NCBI GenBank assembly: GCA_024281135.1
Contig: JAMXLG010000142.1
Location: 1 to 8,146, forward strand
Length of the DNA: 8,146 nucleotides
Origin: Vulcanimicrobiia bacterium
Lineage (GTDB): Bacteria; Eremiobacterota; Eremiobacteria; Baltobacterales; Baltobacteraceae
Reading direction: 5' to 3'
In this document: in pieces, positions 5,990-8,146 of the stretch
How the letters are laid out: each line of letters opens with the position of its first letter
Position numbering within the stretch: the stretch's first letter is position 1
Translations under genes and position numbers: made by a program
The notes under the pieces: model-generated
Databases searched by the model: none
Seen by the model: only the letters and a program-made list of their open reading frames with translations
What the model was told of the DNA's origin: nothing

Positions 5990-7912
5990 ATGAAGACATC
6001 TGCGGACGTCGCCGTCTCTGAGAGTACTGGCGTCCAAGCAGCCGCACCTAACCCAAAATCGGCGCTTGGGCCGTTGGCGGTGGGTGCGCTTGGGGTAGTT
6101 TTCGGCGACATCGGAACCAGCCCGCTGTACGCATTTTCACAGTGCTTCACGTCTCGATTTCCAGCGACGCCGCAAAATGTGCTCGGAATTCTTTCACTCA
6201 TCATCTGGGCGCTCATCGTCGTCGTCTGCGTGAAGTACGTGACGTTCATGATGCGCGCAGACTACGAGGGCGAAGGCGGTATTCTTGCACTGCTCGCGCA
6301 AGTCGCCGGCAAGCCGAAGGTCGAGGGAATGCCGGTTGCATTGAGCGCTGTCGCCTTGGTCGCGCTCTTTGGCGCCGCAGCATTGTATGGTGACGGCGCA
6401 ATCACGCCCGCGATATCCGTGATTTCCGCGATGGAAGGCTTGAACGTTTGGACCGAGGCCGCCAAACCATTCGTCGTTCCAGGCTCGATCGTTTTACTCA
6501 TCGGCCTCTTCATGCTTCAGCCGCGCGGTACAGGGCGCATCGGCAGCCTATTCGGGCCAATCATGTTCCTCTGGTTCGCGTCGATCGGAATCGCAGGGCT
6601 CGTTGCTATCGTGCACGCGCCGATTGTCTTAAAAGCGTTCAATCCCGCGTACGGCGCTGAGTACTTCTTGCGCAACGGGGTCACAAGTTTTGTTATCCTT
6701 GGAGCCACCGTCCTGTGTGTAACGGGCGCCGAAGCACTTTACGCCGATATGGCACACTTTGGGCGTAAGCCAATAACGGTCGCTTGGTACGTGTCGGTTT
6801 TTCCCGCTCTCCTCCTGAACTATTTGGGCCAGGGCGCGCACACGTTGATCGCACCGCAAAGCGTTGCAAACTCGTTCTACGCACTCTTTCCAGCGGGACT
6901 TCTCGTTCCGATGGTGATCGTCGCGACGGCCGCAACCGTCATCGCTTCGCAGTCGCTCATTGCCGGCGTGTTCTCATTGACGCATCAGGCATCGCAACTT
7001 GGACTTGCACCTAGGTCGACGGAGGTGCACACCTCGAGTACCGAGATCGGCCAGATCTACCTGCCGTTTGTCAACGTGGCGCTTGGCGTCGTCTGCGTTG
7101 CGCTCGTCGCCACGTTCCGATCGTCCGCAGCTCTCGGCGGCGCGTACGGGCTTGCCGTCTCCCTAACGATGTTGGCAACGACGATCGCTTACGCAACGCT
7201 AACGCGCGTACGATTCAAATGGCCGTTGTGGTGCCGAATCCCCGTCATTGGGTTGTTTCTGTCGTTCGACGTACCGTTCGTTTTAGGAAACCTTTCCAAG
7301 TTGACGGAAGGCGCATGGCTTCCGCTCGCCATTGCCTGCGTGTTGTTCGTGTTCTCGGTGACGTGGAACCGGGGACGGAGCAAACTGATCAGCTTCATTC
7401 GTACAAACAGCGTTCCGGTCGAACAATTCGCAGGTATCGATCGCCCCGTAGAGCCGATCCGCGGAACCGCGGTCTTTTTCACGCAAAGCACGGACGGAAT
7501 ACCCGCGGCGCTTCAGAACTGGTGGGTTCAGGAGCATCTTCAGTACGGCATCATCATTCTGATGGATTTTGTCGATGTCGCGCGTCCTTACGTGCCTGAC
7601 GACAACATAGTGCAAGTCGAGCAGCGCTCACCGCATCTGTTCTGCGTGCACGCGAATTACGGCTTTATGCAGAATCCAAACATCGACGATGTGATGAAGC
7701 GCTTGAAGGCTCTTCGCCCCGATCTCAACGTTGACGATCCCTTCTATTATCTGCTCGCACCGTCGTTCGAGAAAGACCCCTCACCACATGCATTACCAGC
7801 GTGGCAGCGTCTTCTCTACATTGTGATGTCGCGCAATTCTGCTCCCAGAACCGATTCGCTCGGAGTACCGATAGCGCGCGTCATGCAATTCGGCGTCAGC
7901 GTACCAATCTGA
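5990..7912 (+). CDS. kup: Kup-family potassium transporter (K+ uptake)
   Basis: This 640-residue protein is close to the length of E. coli Kup (about 620). Kup signatures are GDIGTSPLY (39-47, in the first membrane helix), RADYEGEGGILAL (89-101), YGDGAITPAISVISAMEG (133-150), TGAEALYADMAHFGRKP (245-261), LNYLGQGAHTL (276-286), TVIASQSLIAGVFSL (316-330) and EIGQIYLPFVN (352-362). About 12 membrane helices span 27-460, followed by a cytoplasmic C-terminal domain beginning near RGTAVFFTQS (491-500) and ending MSRN...GVPIARVMQFG. The family imports K+, usually with protons, and matters at low K+ or low pH. All core motifs are intact. ATG is chosen because an in-frame TAA at 5894-5896 precedes it and no ATG, GTG or TTG codon lies between; no Shine-Dalgarno sequence is evident, so translation may be leaderless or weak. 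Ten nt separate it from the next gene, implying an operon. Confidence 0.96.
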   Translation: MKTSADVAVSESTGVQAAAPNPKSALGPLAVGALGVVFGDIGTSPLYAFSQCFTSRFPATPQNVLGILSLIIWALIVVVCVKYVTFMMRADYEGEGGILALLAQVAGKPKVEGMPVALSAVALVALFGAAALYGDGAITPAISVISAMEGLNVWTEAAKPFVVPGSIVLLIGLFMLQPRGTGRIGSLFGPIMFLWFASIGIAGLVAIVHAPIVLKAFNPAYGAEYFLRNGVTSFVILGATVLCVTGAEALYADMAHFGRKPITVAWYVSVFPALLLNYLGQGAHTLIAPQSVANSFYALFPAGLLVPMVIVATAATVIASQSLIAGVFSLTHQASQLGLAPRSTEVHTSSTEIGQIYLPFVNVALGVVCVALVATFRSSAALGGAYGLAVSLTMLATTIAYATLTRVRFKWPLWCRIPVIGLFLSFDVPFVLGNLSKLTEGAWLPLAIACVLFVFSVTWNRGRSKLISFIRTNSVPVEQFAGIDRPVEPIRGTAVFFTQSTDGIPAALQNWWVQEHLQYGIIILMDFVDVARPYVPDDNIVQVEQRSPHLFCVHANYGFMQNPNIDDVMKRLKALRPDLNVDDPFYYLLAPSFEKDPSPHALPAWQRLLYIVMSRNSAPRTDSLGVPIARVMQFGVSVPI

Positions 7913-7922
7913 CCTCGAAGGC

Positions 7923-8146
7923 ATGATGAAGCTAGAGGCAGGGCGCCGCCTCGCGCAATCGCTTCTCGCGTACAGAGGCCGCCGCGACGTGGTCATTGTC
8001 GCCACGACGCCCGCGAGTCACCCTATCGCCGAAGGCGCCGCGGATATCTTGCGCCTGCCGTTCGACATTTTTCTCGTGCGAACAATTGCGGGCGGCGCTG
8101 TCGCACGCGGTGCGTATGTTCCGAATGCAAAAGCGCTTGCCGCTGA
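7923..8146 (+). CDS. Phosphoribosyltransferase-like protein (COG1926-like), 3' truncated
   Basis: The frame is open from ATG 7923 to the window edge, 74 codons plus 2 nt. A second ATG follows at once (7926), and GAAGG at 7917-7921 makes either start possible. The fragment AGRRLAQSLLAYRGRRDVVI, then PIAEGAADILRLPFDIFLVR, matches from memory the opening of COG1926 phosphoribosyltransferase-domain proteins: helix, then VVxLxLPRGGxPVA, then ALxAPLDVxxVRKL. The usual LPRGG loop is here ATTPASHP and VRKLG is VRTIA, so the first substrate-contact loops diverge. The phosphoribosyl-pyrophosphate-binding loop would lie off the window. COG1926 proteins have no firm physiological role. It sits 10 nt after kup and is probably co-transcribed. 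The family call is moderately confident; catalytic activity is doubtful. Confidence 0.65.
   Translation, partial: MMKLEAGRRLAQSLLAYRGRRDVVIVATTPASHPIAEGAADILRLPFDIFLVRTIAGGAVARGAYVPNAKALAA

Overview
The window is a densely coded stretch of chromosome, with GC content in the mid-50s by eye, from an environmental bacterium. It holds six protein genes (two cut by the window edges) and no RNA gene, CRISPR array, insertion sequence or recognisable prophage. The lineage cannot be fixed from this sequence. A large SARP/LuxR-type regulatory ATPase and a chr locus would fit soil groups such as Eremiobacterota (WPS-2)/Vulcanimicrobiota, Acidobacteriota or Chloroflexota; this is a low-confidence inference.

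Layout. (1) 2-2173, plus strand: most of a STAND-type regulatory ATPase (P-loop NTPase, winged helix, helical-repeat C-terminus) whose N-terminal effector domain lies off the left edge. (2) 2174-2246: short convergent gap with a GC-rich hairpin. (3) 4866 down to 2247, minus strand: a tight three-gene operon encoding a secreted YVTN/YncE-like beta-propeller, a small stand-alone ChrB C-terminal-domain protein, and an MFS transporter. The spacings are 5 nt and a 4-nt overlap. (4) 4867-4942: a 76-bp divergent control region packed with inverted repeats. (5) 4943-5881, plus strand: a full-length two-domain ChrB, the likely chromate-responsive regulator of the divergon. (6) 5882-5989: a 108-nt gap with little recognisable content. 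(7) 5990-7912, plus strand: a Kup-family K+ transporter, followed after 10 nt by (8) the start of a COG1926-like phosphoribosyltransferase-fold protein that runs off the right edge.

The most interesting unit is 2247-5881. It looks like a chromate or oxyanion resistance locus in which the usual CHR-family exporter ChrA is absent from the window and an MFS protein occupies the transporter position. It also carries two ChrB paralogues (regulator-like and domain-only) and a secreted beta-propeller. The nested palindromes between the divergent arms are candidate ChrB operators. The kup-phosphoribosyltransferase pair appears to be a separate transcription unit concerned with potassium uptake.
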